This document shows positions 32,807-42,482 of a stretch of 64,000 nt of DNA, one piece after another (positions within the stretch are counted from its first letter, which is position 1; each line of letters begins with the position of its first letter). Made by a program: the position numbers and the translations under genes. The notes beneath the pieces were generated by a model. It did not search any database, was not told the DNA's origin, and saw only the letters and a program-made list of their open reading frames with translations. Source of the stretch: GWE2-40-63 sp041664345 (lineage in GTDB: Bacteria > Bacteroidota > Bacteroidia > Bacteroidales > SZUA-534); the NCBI GenBank assembly GCA_041664345.1, contig JBAYKX010000007.1, positions 68,760 through 132,759 on the forward strand. Reading direction: 5' to 3'.

Positions 32807-33535
32807 TTAATCGGAAAGGTTTTTTAACGATTCACAGGCCGCATTTTGTTCTGCTTCTTTTTTTGATAATCCTTTTCCCTGAGCAATAACCTTATCATCG
32901 AGACAAACAAAGCTAACAAATTCAGGGGTTACACCATCGGTAGGCTTTAAATCGGTTTGAAAAGTGATTTCCTTACGATCCTTTTGGGCCCATTCAATCA
33001 AGCGGCTTTTGTAGTTGGTTTCTGTGAGTAGTAATTGCTCCAAATCGATGTGTTTTTTCAGTAGTTGTTTAAAAACAAATTTTTTAACAGCACGGTATCC
33101 ATGATCCAGATAAATGGCGCCAATCAAAGCCTCAAAGGCATCGCCTAAAATATTTTTGTTGGAGTAATAATTGTGGGCATGTGAAATAATAAACCTATCT
33201 AAGCCCAATTGAGCTGCCAACTGCCCCAAATAATCGCCGTTTACAATTTTTGATCGGGTTTGGGTAAGAAAACCTTCGTGCTTATCGGGGAATTTGATGT
33301 ACAGATATTCAGCTACCACGGCGTCTAAAATGGCATCACCCAGAAATTCCAACCGTTCGTTGTTTATTACCATCCCGTCGTGCAAACGCAAGGAGGCCGA
33401 TTTGTGTATAAATGCCAACTTATACAATTCTTCGTTTCCCGGATACAATCCAGTTATACGATGTAAGCCATCGTAAAAACCCTTATCAGTACTGAGATAA
33501 CGTTTGAAGTGAAATATAAAAAATCCTTTTAACAA
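32807..33535 (-). CDS. rnc: Ribonuclease III
   Basis: A 242-residue enzyme. The catalytic signature is NERLEFLGDAILDAVVAEYL (residues about 60-80), and a second acidic block is ILGDAFEALIGAIYLD. The C-terminal double-stranded RNA-binding domain spans about 170-240 (YKSRLIEWAQK, AQGKGLSKKEAEQNAACESL). It cuts double-stranded RNA in rRNA and mRNA processing. It follows fabF by 7 bases; fabF-rnc is the common order in this phylum. Confidence 0.95.
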   Translation of the reverse strand: MLKGFFIFHFKRYLSTDKGFYDGLHRITGLYPGNEELYKLAFIHKSASLRLHDGMVINNERLEFLGDAILDAVVAEYLYIKFPDKHEGFLTQTRSKIVNGDYLGQLAAQLGLDRFIISHAHNYYSNKNILGDAFEALIGAIYLDHGYRAVKKFVFKQLLKKHIDLEQLLLTETNYKSRLIEWAQKDRKEITFQTDLKPTDGVTPEFVSFVCLDDKVIAQGKGLSKKEAEQNAACESLKNLSD

Positions 33536-33542
33536 ACCTTAG

Positions 33543-34789
33543 TTACTCAAATTTTTTAAAAATAACGCATGCATTGTGACCACCAAAACCAAACGTATTG
33601 CTAAGTGCGGCGTTGATTTCTCGTTTTTGAGCCTTGTGTAAGGTAAGATTTAACTTAGGATCGATAGCCGGATCGGCCTCTTTGTGGTTAATAGTAGGTG
33701 GAACTAATCCATGGTTGATAGCCATAATGGAGGCAATGGATTCAATCGCTCCGGCTGCACCTAATAAGTGTCCGGTCATTGATTTGGTTGAACTGATGTT
33801 TATTTTGTAAGCATGTTCGCCAAAAACTTTTTTAATAGCCAATGTTTCTGGTATATCACCAATAGGGGTTGATGTACCATGAACATTCACATAATCAATT
33901 TCATCGGGTTTCATTCCGGCATCTTCTAAAGCCAATTTCATGCACATAGCTGCTCCCAAACCTTCAGGGTGAGTTGCAGTTAAGTGATAAGCATCAGCCG
34001 ATAAACCGCCACCCACTAATTCAGCATAAATTTTTGCTCCACGGGCTTTGGCATGTTCCAATTCTTCCAGAACCAGTACGGCACCGCCTTCACCCATCAC
34101 AAAACCATCGCGGTTTTTACAGAATGGGCGTGAAGCTGTTTTGTATTCTTCGTTGTTGGTTGATAACGCTTGCATGGAATTAAAACCTCCAATCCCTGCC
34201 GGGTAAATAGTGGCTTCCGATCCTCCTGCAATAAACACATCGGCTTTACCTAACCGGATGTAATTAAAGGCATCAATAAGGGCATTGGTTGAAGAAGCAC
34301 ATGCGGCAACCACACCAAAGTTTGGACCGTGAAACCCATATTTTATGGAGATTTGCCCAGCGGCAATATCAGAAATCATTTTTGGGATAAAAAACGGATT
34401 GTACCGCGGTGTTCCATCACCTAAAGCAAAAGCACTTGCCTCTTCTGAAAAAGTAATCAAACCTCCGATACCGGAAGCATGAATTACCCCAATCCTATCT
34501 TTATTAATCGATTCCGGAAAAGCGGCATCGGCAATTGCTTCGTCGGCAGCAATCATGGCAAACTGGGCATACATATCCAATTTCCGTCCCTCTTTCCGAT
34601 CGAAATACGTGTTGGGATCGTAGTTTTTACTTCACAAGCAAATTGAGTTTTAAATTTAGACGCATCGAAACGAGTAATCTTATCGGAACCGCTCACTCCA
34701 TTTTTAAAGCTTTCCCATGTTTCAGCCAGGTTATTACCCAGCGGATTTATGGTGCCAATTCCAGTTACAACAACTCTTTTTAATTCCAT
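33543..34789 (-). pseudogene. fabF: 3-oxoacyl-ACP synthase II (fabF), interrupted by a one-base deletion
   Basis: The start frame (34789, MELKRVVVTGIGTINPLGNN) is lost after FACEVK; the rest (LDMYAQFAMIAADEA onward) is in another frame to 33543. Adding one base to the five-T run 34624-34628 restores EVKNYDPNTYFDRKEGRKLD and one 415-residue protein, the normal length. The catalytic Cys is in VAACASSTNALI, with His residues in VNVHGTSTP and STKSMTGHLLGAAG. FabF extends acyl chains on ACP in fatty-acid synthesis. Because the gene is usually essential and everything else is intact, an error in the sequence is more likely than true loss. Confidence 0.9.
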
Positions 34790-34831
34790 AATGTATCTAA
34801 ATTTAAAACTTCAATTATAAAAGAATGTCAA

Positions 34832-35068
34832 TTACTTAACGTTTTCTTCAATATGTGCAATAGCGTCACCTACAGTCGAAATCTTTTCTGCTTGATCGTC
34901 AGGAATAGCAATGTTGAATTCTTTTTCGAATTCCATGATCAATTCTACCGTGTCAAGAGAGTCGGCTCCCAAGTCATTTGTAAAACTAGCTTCTGGAGTA
35001 ACCTCGTTTTCATCAACACCTAGTTTGTCAACGATAATTGCTTTAACTCTTGATGCAATGTCTGACAT
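34832..35068 (-). CDS. acpP: Acyl carrier protein
   Basis: A 78-residue acidic protein. The phosphopantetheine site Ser is in DLGADSLDTVELIM near residue 36. It carries growing acyl chains for fatty-acid synthesis and sits directly before fabF, its partner enzyme. Length and sequence are typical. Confidence 0.97.
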   Translation of the reverse strand: MSDIASRVKAIIVDKLGVDENEVTPEASFTNDLGADSLDTVELIMEFEKEFNIAIPDDQAEKISTVGDAIAHIEENVK

Positions 35069-35140
35069 AATTTCAAATTTTTAGTTAAAAAATAATTAAT
35101 AATTAGGGTTTCTACCCTTAATAAAGAACCTCTGTTCTTG

Positions 35141-35211
35141 AGGTCTCGAGCGGATTCGAACCGCTGTACCCGGTTTTGCAGACCGATGCCTAGCCACTCG
35201 GCCACGAGACC
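35141..35211 (-). tRNA. tRNA-Cys (anticodon GCA)
   Basis: On the minus strand GGTCTCG pairs with CGAGACC (7 bp); D-stem GCC/GGC; anticodon loop CTGCAAA on a 5-bp stem; T-arm AGCGG-TTCGAAT-CCGCT. Discriminator U73, as expected for tRNA-Cys. The CCA end is not encoded. Confidence 0.95.
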
Positions 35212-35282
35212 AAAAATTGCGCGGTGCAAATTTATAAAATAATTTTGCTTACAATCAAATATTGCAAATAAAATTAGTTAAT

Positions 35283-35651
35283 TTATTGAAAATCAGTTTT
35301 TATTTTTTCCAGGGTAACGCTTACCTGTTCAACTTTACCGCCCAATGGTGGATTTATTTTAGAAACTTTAATTCGTGCTTTATTCACGGTAGGTAACTCT
35401 TGAAACAACTGTTTCAGAATTCGATAGGCCACATGTTCCAGCAAATGGGCTTTACTTTCCATCTGTTTTTTTGCAATCTGATAAGCCGTTTGGTAATTCA
35501 CCGCATCGTGGATGTTGTCAGTAAGTTCAGGTTTCGACGTATCGGTTTCCAGGCGTAAATCAATCATAAACCGGTTGCCCACAATGCGTTCCTCTGAAAA
35601 ACACCCGTGGTAGGCATAAAACTCCATTCCCTCTAGTTCAATAATTCCCAT
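35283..35651 (-). CDS. folB: Dihydroneopterin aldolase
   Basis: The ATG at 35651 gives the normal start MGIIELEGMEFYAYHGCFSE; a longer frame from 35681 is less likely. The 122-residue enzyme has the family's catalytic Glu in CFSEER, DAVNYQTAYQ, LLEHVAYRI and the Lys of KINPPLGG-type KVSKINPPL. It cleaves dihydroneopterin to 6-hydroxymethyl-dihydropterin in folate synthesis. It is a single minus-strand gene behind tRNA-Cys. Confidence 0.92.
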   Translation of the reverse strand: MGIIELEGMEFYAYHGCFSEERIVGNRFMIDLRLETDTSKPELTDNIHDAVNYQTAYQIAKKQMESKAHLLEHVAYRILKQLFQELPTVNKARIKVSKINPPLGGKVEQVSVTLEKIKTDFQ

Positions 35652-35858
35652 GTTCAAACTATTTTGATGCCAAATTAACAACTTTTAAAAGGAATATTAA
35701 AACATTAGATATATAGATTGTGAGATTTGAGTAATGAGATAATATTTTTTAAAGGGTAATTTAACACAAAAGATAAATATTTTTATTGCAATGGGCATCT
35801 ATATATTATAAATCAAGTTATTTTTGTACCCTGATTTTATAAAAATAATACACAAATA

Positions 35859-37559
35859 ATGGCTGATTTAATTCCCAACGAAGAAAAAACCACCTCTCTG
35901 AATTTTATCGAGAGCATCATCGAAAAAGATATCCAAAACCATAAAAACGAAGGACGGGTTCACACCCGCTTTCCACCTGAGCCTAACGGTTATTTGCACA
36001 GTGGTCACGCAAAATCAATATGCCTTAATTTTGGGTTGGCCCAACGGTTCAACGGCAAATGTAATTTGCGTTTCGACGATACCAATCCCGTAAAAGAAGA
36101 TGTGGAATATGTGGATTCCATTATGGAAGATGTCCGCTGGTTGGGTTTTGAGTGGCATGGCGAGGTGCATTACGCCTCCGACTATTTTAATCAACTGTAC
36201 GAGTGGGCCGAAAAGATGGTCATTAATGGCAGTGCTTATGTGGACGATCAAACCTCGGAACAAATAGCCTCCCAAAAAGGAACGCCAACCCTTGCCGGAC
36301 AGGCTAGCCCATTTAGGAATAGGACTGCCACAGAAAACCTAGAGTTATTCCGCAGGATGAAAGCTGGGGAATTTAAAGATGGAGAGAAAATACTCCGTGC
36401 CAAGCTCGACATGGCATCGCCAAACATGCACATGCGCGACCCAATTATGTACCGCATCATCCATAAAGAACACCACCGCACCGGCGATAAATGGTGCATT
36501 TACCCAATGTACGATTTTACCCACGGACAGTCCGATTACTTAGAAGGGATTACCCACTCGGTTTGTACGCTGGAATTTGAAGTACACCGTCCATTATATA
36601 ATTGGTACCTCGACCAACTGATAGATACCGAATACCGTCCGCAGCAAATTGAATTTGCCCGGTTGAACCTGAGCTATACCGTTATGAGCAAACGCAAACT
36701 GCTGGAACTGGTGCAAAACAAACAAGTGAACGGGTGGGACGACCCACGGATGCCCACTGTTTGCGGGATGCGCCGCCGGGGTTATACCGCCGAAGCCATC
36801 CGGGCTTTTGCCGATAGAATTGGCGTAGCCAAACGCGACAACATGATTGATGTTTCGCTGCTGGAATTCTGCGTACGCGAAGATTTGAATAAAAAAGCCG
36901 ACCGCCTTATGACGGTGCTTGATCCGGTGAAATTGGTTATTGAAAACTATCCGTCCGGAAAAATTGAACAGGTTACCTTGGAGAATAACCCCGAAGACGA
37001 AACCCGAGGCAACCGCGAAATGCCTTTTGGAAGGGAACTTTTCATTGAGCGCAGCGATTTTATGGAAGATGCCCCCAAGAAGTTTTTCCGGTTAACGGTG
37101 GGTGGCGAGGTACGGTTGAAAGGAGCTTATATAATTAAAGCCGAACGACTGGTAAAAGATGCTCAAGGGACTATTACCGAGATTCATTGCAGTTACGATG
37201 CAGAAAGCCGCAGCGGCAGCGGAACCGAAGCCAGCCAGCGGAAAGTAAAAGCGACCATCCATTGGGTGGAAGCCACCAATGCCGTTCCCGTTGAAGTGCG
37301 CTTGTACGACCGTTTGTTTAACAACGAGGATCCCGGTGGGCAGGACGATGACTTTAAAAACTACTTAAACCCCGAATCATTAAAAGTTCTTAATGGATGT
37401 CTGGCTGAACCGGCTATCCGCGATCTGAAACCCCAGGATCGGGTTCAATTCCAACGCCAAGGTTACTTTTGCGTGGACCTGGATTCAAAGCCTGAACATA
37501 TCATTTTTAACCGCACCGTAACGTTAAAAGACGATTGGGCAAAAATTAATACCATTTAA
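35859..37559 (+). CDS. glnS: Glutaminyl-tRNA synthetase
   Basis: A 566-residue class I synthetase of normal length. HIGH-type motif PPEPNGYLHSGHAKSICLNF (residues about 39-58); KMSKS-type motif YTVMSKRKLLELV near 275; the C-terminal half is the two-barrel anticodon-binding domain. It charges tRNA-Gln directly. A -7-like box TATTTTTG is at 35819-35826, 33 bases before the start. Confidence 0.97.
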   Translation: MADLIPNEEKTTSLNFIESIIEKDIQNHKNEGRVHTRFPPEPNGYLHSGHAKSICLNFGLAQRFNGKCNLRFDDTNPVKEDVEYVDSIMEDVRWLGFEWHGEVHYASDYFNQLYEWAEKMVINGSAYVDDQTSEQIASQKGTPTLAGQASPFRNRTATENLELFRRMKAGEFKDGEKILRAKLDMASPNMHMRDPIMYRIIHKEHHRTGDKWCIYPMYDFTHGQSDYLEGITHSVCTLEFEVHRPLYNWYLDQLIDTEYRPQQIEFARLNLSYTVMSKRKLLELVQNKQVNGWDDPRMPTVCGMRRRGYTAEAIRAFADRIGVAKRDNMIDVSLLEFCVREDLNKKADRLMTVLDPVKLVIENYPSGKIEQVTLENNPEDETRGNREMPFGRELFIERSDFMEDAPKKFFRLTVGGEVRLKGAYIIKAERLVKDAQGTITEIHCSYDAESRSGSGTEASQRKVKATIHWVEATNAVPVEVRLYDRLFNNEDPGGQDDDFKNYLNPESLKVLNGCLAEPAIRDLKPQDRVQFQRQGYFCVDLDSKPEHIIFNRTVTLKDDWAKINTI

Positions 37560-37680
37560 AACAGTAAGCACAAAATTTTGCATAGGATCGTGTAAAAGAA
37601 ATGAATCTTCTTATCAATAGCGAGCGGGTTAATCGAATGATTTGTTTTATTTCCGCACTAAGTTTTGAGGAATGAATCTC

Positions 37681-40451
37681 TTAATTAACCGTAATTCCAA
37701 GAACCAGAATATCATCTACCTGGGGATGATCTCCTTTCCAATTATTAAATTGATCTTCAATAATCTGTCGTTGGGTTATTATGGGTTTATTGGCACACTC
37801 TTTTATAATCTCTTTAAATTTATGACCTTTCATTTTTGAACCAGTTGTACCTCCAAACTGGTCGTAGTATCCATCGGTAAACATGAATATTTGATCGTTG
37901 GGTTGAAGATTTAAGTTGGTAATCGAAAAAGGACGGTCTTCATTGTCAAAAAAGCCAACAGGCATGCGGTCGGGTTTCAGCTCAATCATATCATCATTCC
38001 GCAAGATAAGTATGGGGTTCATTGCTCCGGCATATTCAAGCTGGTTGTTCTTTAAATCAATAGATATGATTGACATGTCCATTCCATCGCCAGCCACATG
38101 CTCCCCATTGGTTTGATGCAATTGACTAATGATATTCATTCGGAGCCGATTCAAAATAATGGGGGGGAAACAAATCCTTTTTCGTTTACAATTTTATTTA
38201 GGAACGAAATGCCAATTAAACTCATAAAAGCTCCCGGAACACCATGACCAGTTGAATCGGCACAAACTACAATTAGCCGGTTGTGTTGTTTTGATATCCA
38301 ATAAAAGTCGCCACTTACAATGGATTTTGGAACATGAAAACAAAAGCTATCAGGAAACCGGGAGGTTAGTATGCTGAAAGGGGTCATCATAGCTTCCTGA
38401 ATTCGTTTGGCATAACTAATACTCGAAGTGATGTCAAGGTTTTTGGTTAGAATCTCATTTTCAGCCTTCTTAATCCTTGTAATATCAGAATCAATGGCAA
38501 TCATTTGGGTTAACTTTCCCGATTCATCTAAAATAGGTGTTAATGAAGTTTGTACCCAAATGTCAGCACCCCATTTTGTTTTATTTAGCGATTCGAATGC
38601 GATGGGTTTTTTATCGCCAAACCAAACATTTACCATTTTATTAATATCAACATTCGCTTGCTCTCCAAACAAGTCCATGGATTGTGTTTGTTGAATTTCC
38701 TCTAACGAATAACCGTGCATTTTCGCATATCCTTCATTTATCCAGATAACACGCCCCATTGAATTCATAACCTTGATACCATTGTCCGTTTCGCGGGCAA
38801 CAATGGACAGCTTTTCCAATTCCTGATTTATCTCCAATAAGTATTGCTGTTGAACCTCAATTTCTTCCTTTTGTTGAGCAATTTGGTTGTTTCTAATTTC
38901 CAGTTTTAAATAAAACTTTCGCTTCAGGCGCATCCAATTAAAAAGGAAACCTAAAAAAACAATAATAAAAAACAAGGCTACAACAATTAAATAAATTATA
39001 ACATTTTGTTTTTCAATCCGTTTAACATTCTTTTCTAATGCAATGCTTTGATTGTTTCTTTCCAGTGTAAGTGAATTAATTACGGTTTGTTGCCGTATCG
39101 CTTCAAGTTCAACCTGAATTAGTTTAAGTTCGTAGGAATGTATCTTATAGCTTTGTGATTCTTTCATCTTTTGTGCCGTTTTAAGCGAGGCCATTGATTT
39201 TTTATAGTCGCCGGTTGCGGAATATATATCAGAAAGAATTTCATGCGTGATAATTAGAAGATCGATGTCGCTGTTTCCTTTATTATATTCAAAGGTTTTG
39301 TTGGCATAATAAAGTGCACTATCATATTTTGAACACGCTAAATAATATTTTGCAAAATGAAAGGTGGTTAGAAAAAACAAACGATGGTCGTTTAAATACT
39401 GATCTGCTGTATTTGCCCTCCATAAATGGTTTGGTACTAAGTGCAATTGGTTGTTTTTGATATAGTAATCGGCCAACGCATTATTTGCTTTACAAATTCC
39501 CACTTGATTTTCAATCCGCTCATAATTTTTGAGTGCGTTGTTTAAAAACGAAAGGCTTTTTAAACTGTTGGAGTCCCTTAAATACAATAGTCCAATTTCA
39601 AGTTGAATTTCTGCTATTCCATTTAGGTTATTTAATTGCTGATAAATGGATTGCGACAGTAAAAAATAATTCAGCGCCTTAGCTGTGTTTTCTTGTTGAG
39701 TATAAATACTGCCTACTAAATTTAAGGCAAAAGCATGGGTTGGATTTATGGAGTCCATTTTATTCAAGTCAATGGAACGAACCAAACAAGCCATAGCATT
39801 GATATAGTCGTTTTGTTGCTGATAATTAAACCCTTGAAAGCAGAATAACTTTGCTTGCAACCCGGGTAAATTATCTAACTCAGTTATTGACAAGGCCGTT
39901 GAATAACGGGCTTCAGCAGCCGAAAAATTATTTAATTGAGTATAGCAATAACCCTCTTCAATTAAAATTTCTGCCTGTAAGTCAAAACAGTCTTTTTTAT
40001 AAATCGCAGTTTTGGCTTGACGCAAATACTCCAGAGCCTCCATAAATAAAGAAGCATCAATTTTAACACGGGCAATAGCTAGGAGAATTTGAACGTTTTG
40101 TTCAATGGTTGATGCATACAACTTGGCTTTTTCAAAATTTGCCAATGCGAAAGAGTATTGGTAATCTAATGCATAAAAGTTTCCAAGGAGCAGATAACTT
40201 TTTAATAAATCTGCAGTGTTGTTTTTATTTTGAGCTATCTGTATTTTCTTTTCTATGGTTTCAACGAAAAGGGAATCGGAAGAATGTAATACTTTAATTG
40301 CAATCGTGTTTTTCGATTCCTCGGATATAAAAGCAAATTTTTCCCATAGCACAGTCATACTATCAACTGTGAATGATGATTCTGAAGCTTTGCTAATTCT
40401 AGGTAATAAAAAGAATAAAGCGAATAAGAAGAAATAAAATTTAAAAACCAA
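37681..40451 (-). pseudogene. TPR-PAS-SpoIIE (PP2C) sensor phosphatase with a one-base frameshift
   Basis: The N-terminal part (40451-38151) has a signal peptide, TPR repeats (about 40-440), one membrane segment (IYLIVVALFFIIVFLGFLF, about 490), a PAS domain (about 540-650) and the start of a PP2C-like SpoIIE domain (SGDFYWISKQHN, CADSTGHGVPGAFMSLIG). The frame then ends at a seven-G run (38161-38167). Adding one base there joins it to the frame that ends at 37681 (ILNRLRMNIISQL, DQIFMFTDGYYDQFGG), completing the phosphatase. The full protein would dephosphorylate an anti-sigma-factor antagonist or similar partner. The break is probably a homopolymer error, as in fabF. Confidence 0.8.
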
Positions 40452-40641
40452 AACAACCCTATTTAGAACGCCAAAAGTACTATTTTTTGTGAATTTTAAG
40501 CCATTAATGAGTAAAAGAAAGAAGGAAACTTAAAGAAGATTCCTGTCAACGTGGCTATTCAACGGCCTTAACTGGAGCAGAATTAAAAGAAAAAAACGGT
40601 CAAAAAAGAATAAAAAGATTTTTGTTTGACCGCCGTAAATT

Positions 40642-41850
40642 TTATTTCAACCCTAGCTTTTTAGCAATTTCTTTAGGAATTACATTTCGGTGAACGCCAA
40701 AACTCAATGTTTTATATTGTACATAAGCTTCCGATGCATAAAAAAAGCCACCGTATTTATTGTAATCGGTTCCCCATGAATTTTTAATGTAGAAATATTT
40801 TGAACCGTTTTGGTCGATAGCTGTTCCGGTTATTACCATCCCATGATCGTCGGTAGTTTGATAGTTATCAAAAGCATCTTGTCGGTTTTTTTGTGTTATT
40901 TTTTTTTCAGGGGTGGGCTTTTCAAAACTATAAATCAATTTTTCCCGCTCACTTTTATCCATGCTTTCCCATTTAAGGCGCTCTTCACCTGCCATTTCAG
41001 CTAAATCATCTTCGGGAATCACGGCGATTCCATTCTTTGACGAAAATCCTTTTTCACTCACATCGCTGGCCCACGCTATGGCATAACCATTATCAATAGA
41101 ATTATAAAAAATTGACATCATATCATCCAACGTTACATTCCAGTAGGAGCTCCAAGTCCAATTATCAGGAACTTCTAGAACAAATTGTTTGTAAAATGGA
41201 TGATGACTAAATGAGGTAAAGAAATAGTAATCGTTAGGGTTAATACTAACTATTTCATCAGCAAAAGTTCGTGGTGAATATTCTTTTCCGTTCCAGGTAA
41301 ATTTTTCAGGAATTTCGCCAAAATAGGCATCCAAAATACCCTTAAACCCATTAAACCATGCGGTGGATAAGGACTTGTTTTTATTTTCGATAACCCCGTC
41401 TAAATAGCGTTTTAACACTTCGTCAATTTCACCATGCGTGTGAACATCGGTGCCATAATTTAAACCGGAATATACATCCTGTGGAACCATGCCATAGTTT
41501 GTATATACATTAAACACATCGTTTACTGCGCCACCGCCGCCAAAGTTGCATTCGCCATGCATACGGACATAATTTTGTGCTTTTTCTTGGTATGACATTC
41601 TAACTACAAACATTTCGGAAAGATTAACTGGCTCTTTTCCCATGCGAATCATTTCTGCCTCAAGCATTCCCATGGTGGAATAACTCCAGCAAGTACCGGC
41701 TCGCTGTTGGTTATCAACCGGACTGCTTGCCACGTCTTTAATTTTGGTAAACTGATACCCTTCCGGTTTTGCTACTGGTGTTTCCTGAGCTTGTAAAACT
41801 GAAAAAAACCAAGTGAAAACCAAAGAAAATACTATTAAATGCTTTGTCAT
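40642..41850 (-). CDS. Secreted C1B papain-like peptidase (bleomycin hydrolase type)
   Basis: The ATG at 41850 starts a signal peptide (MTKHLIVFSLVFTWFFSVLQ); the 402-residue product is therefore exported. Catalytic Cys in QQRAGTCWSYSTMG, His in TTDDHGMVITGTA, Asn in YIKNSWGTDYNKYGG. GGGGAVNDVFNVYTNYGMVP is typical of bleomycin hydrolase/aminopeptidase C. It would trim peptides in the periplasm or outside the cell. It is a single gene. Confidence 0.88.
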   Translation of the reverse strand: MTKHLIVFSLVFTWFFSVLQAQETPVAKPEGYQFTKIKDVASSPVDNQQRAGTCWSYSTMGMLEAEMIRMGKEPVNLSEMFVVRMSYQEKAQNYVRMHGECNFGGGGAVNDVFNVYTNYGMVPQDVYSGLNYGTDVHTHGEIDEVLKRYLDGVIENKNKSLSTAWFNGFKGILDAYFGEIPEKFTWNGKEYSPRTFADEIVSINPNDYYFFTSFSHHPFYKQFVLEVPDNWTWSSYWNVTLDDMMSIFYNSIDNGYAIAWASDVSEKGFSSKNGIAVIPEDDLAEMAGEERLKWESMDKSEREKLIYSFEKPTPEKKITQKNRQDAFDNYQTTDDHGMVITGTAIDQNGSKYFYIKNSWGTDYNKYGGFFYASEAYVQYKTLSFGVHRNVIPKEIAKKLGLK

Positions 41851-42040
41851 TTTAACCCTTTTTAAATTATTAATTTCTTCGCTCACAAAAATATAAAAAG
41901 ATACTATGCAAATAATTAAATAACGGATGTTGTGATGGGATTTTTTATATTAAAAAACAGAAAATGTTTTACTTCAAAATCAACAATAAGCGGTAAAGAT
42001 TGAGATAGTTGGTTTTTTTAATTATTTTTGCGCAAAATTA

Positions 42041-42207
42041 AACCTAAGTTGAGCGGTTTGAGCGCAGTGAAAAAGCGCTTTACTTAGGTAAAACCCCGAC
42101 ATAGCAATTGTTGTTTTTTCAAATTGAGTAAAGCGAGAATTTGTGGAAACTTACAATTGCTCAGTCGATTGAGCAGATTTTTAGTAGTAAATCGCACAAT
42201 TTGGGTT
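42041..42207. repeat. Short element with imperfect terminal inverted repeats before tRNA-Arg
   Basis: The left end AACCTAAGTTGAGCG (42041-42055) matches the reverse complement of the right end (42193-42207) at 12 of 15 bases. Inside, CCTAAGT (42043-42049) pairs with ACTTAGG (42082-42088) and AGCGC with GCGCT. The end sequence recurs as ACCCAAATTGAGC at 48101-48113 and 51721-51733. No gene is inside. Confidence 0.5.
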
Positions 42208-42212
42208 AACAC

Positions 42213-42284
42213 GGCTTCATAGTTCAAGGGATAGAACGGAAGTTTCCTAAACTTCAGATTCTCGTTCGAGTCGCGGTGAGGCTA
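42213..42284 (+). tRNA. tRNA-Arg (anticodon CCT)
   Basis: Acceptor GGCTTCA pairs with TGAGGCT (with G-U pairs), D-stem GTTC/GAAC, anticodon stem GAAGT/ACTTC with loop TTCCTAA, T-loop TTCGAGT. The T-stem has one mismatch. Discriminator A. A terminator follows at once. Confidence 0.88.
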
Positions 42285-42288
42285 CATC

Positions 42289-42315
42289 AAGGGAAGAGCA
42301 ATCTTCCCTTTTTTC
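42289..42315 (+). terminator. Terminator after tRNA-Arg
   Basis: AAGGGAAGA (42289-42297) pairs with TCTTCCCTT (42302-42310), then T-run. Confidence 0.85.
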
Positions 42316-42482
42316 ATTAAAAGAGGCACCCCTTTATTTATAAGACAAAATAAATCATTCAGCAGTTGAAAAGTTTATTTTACTTCATATTGCAACTAAA
42401 TCGTCAAATTATTGTTTATAATTGATAAAAAAGAAGTAAAATTGTATGTAGAATTGAGTTACAGCCACTAATCCTTATCAGT

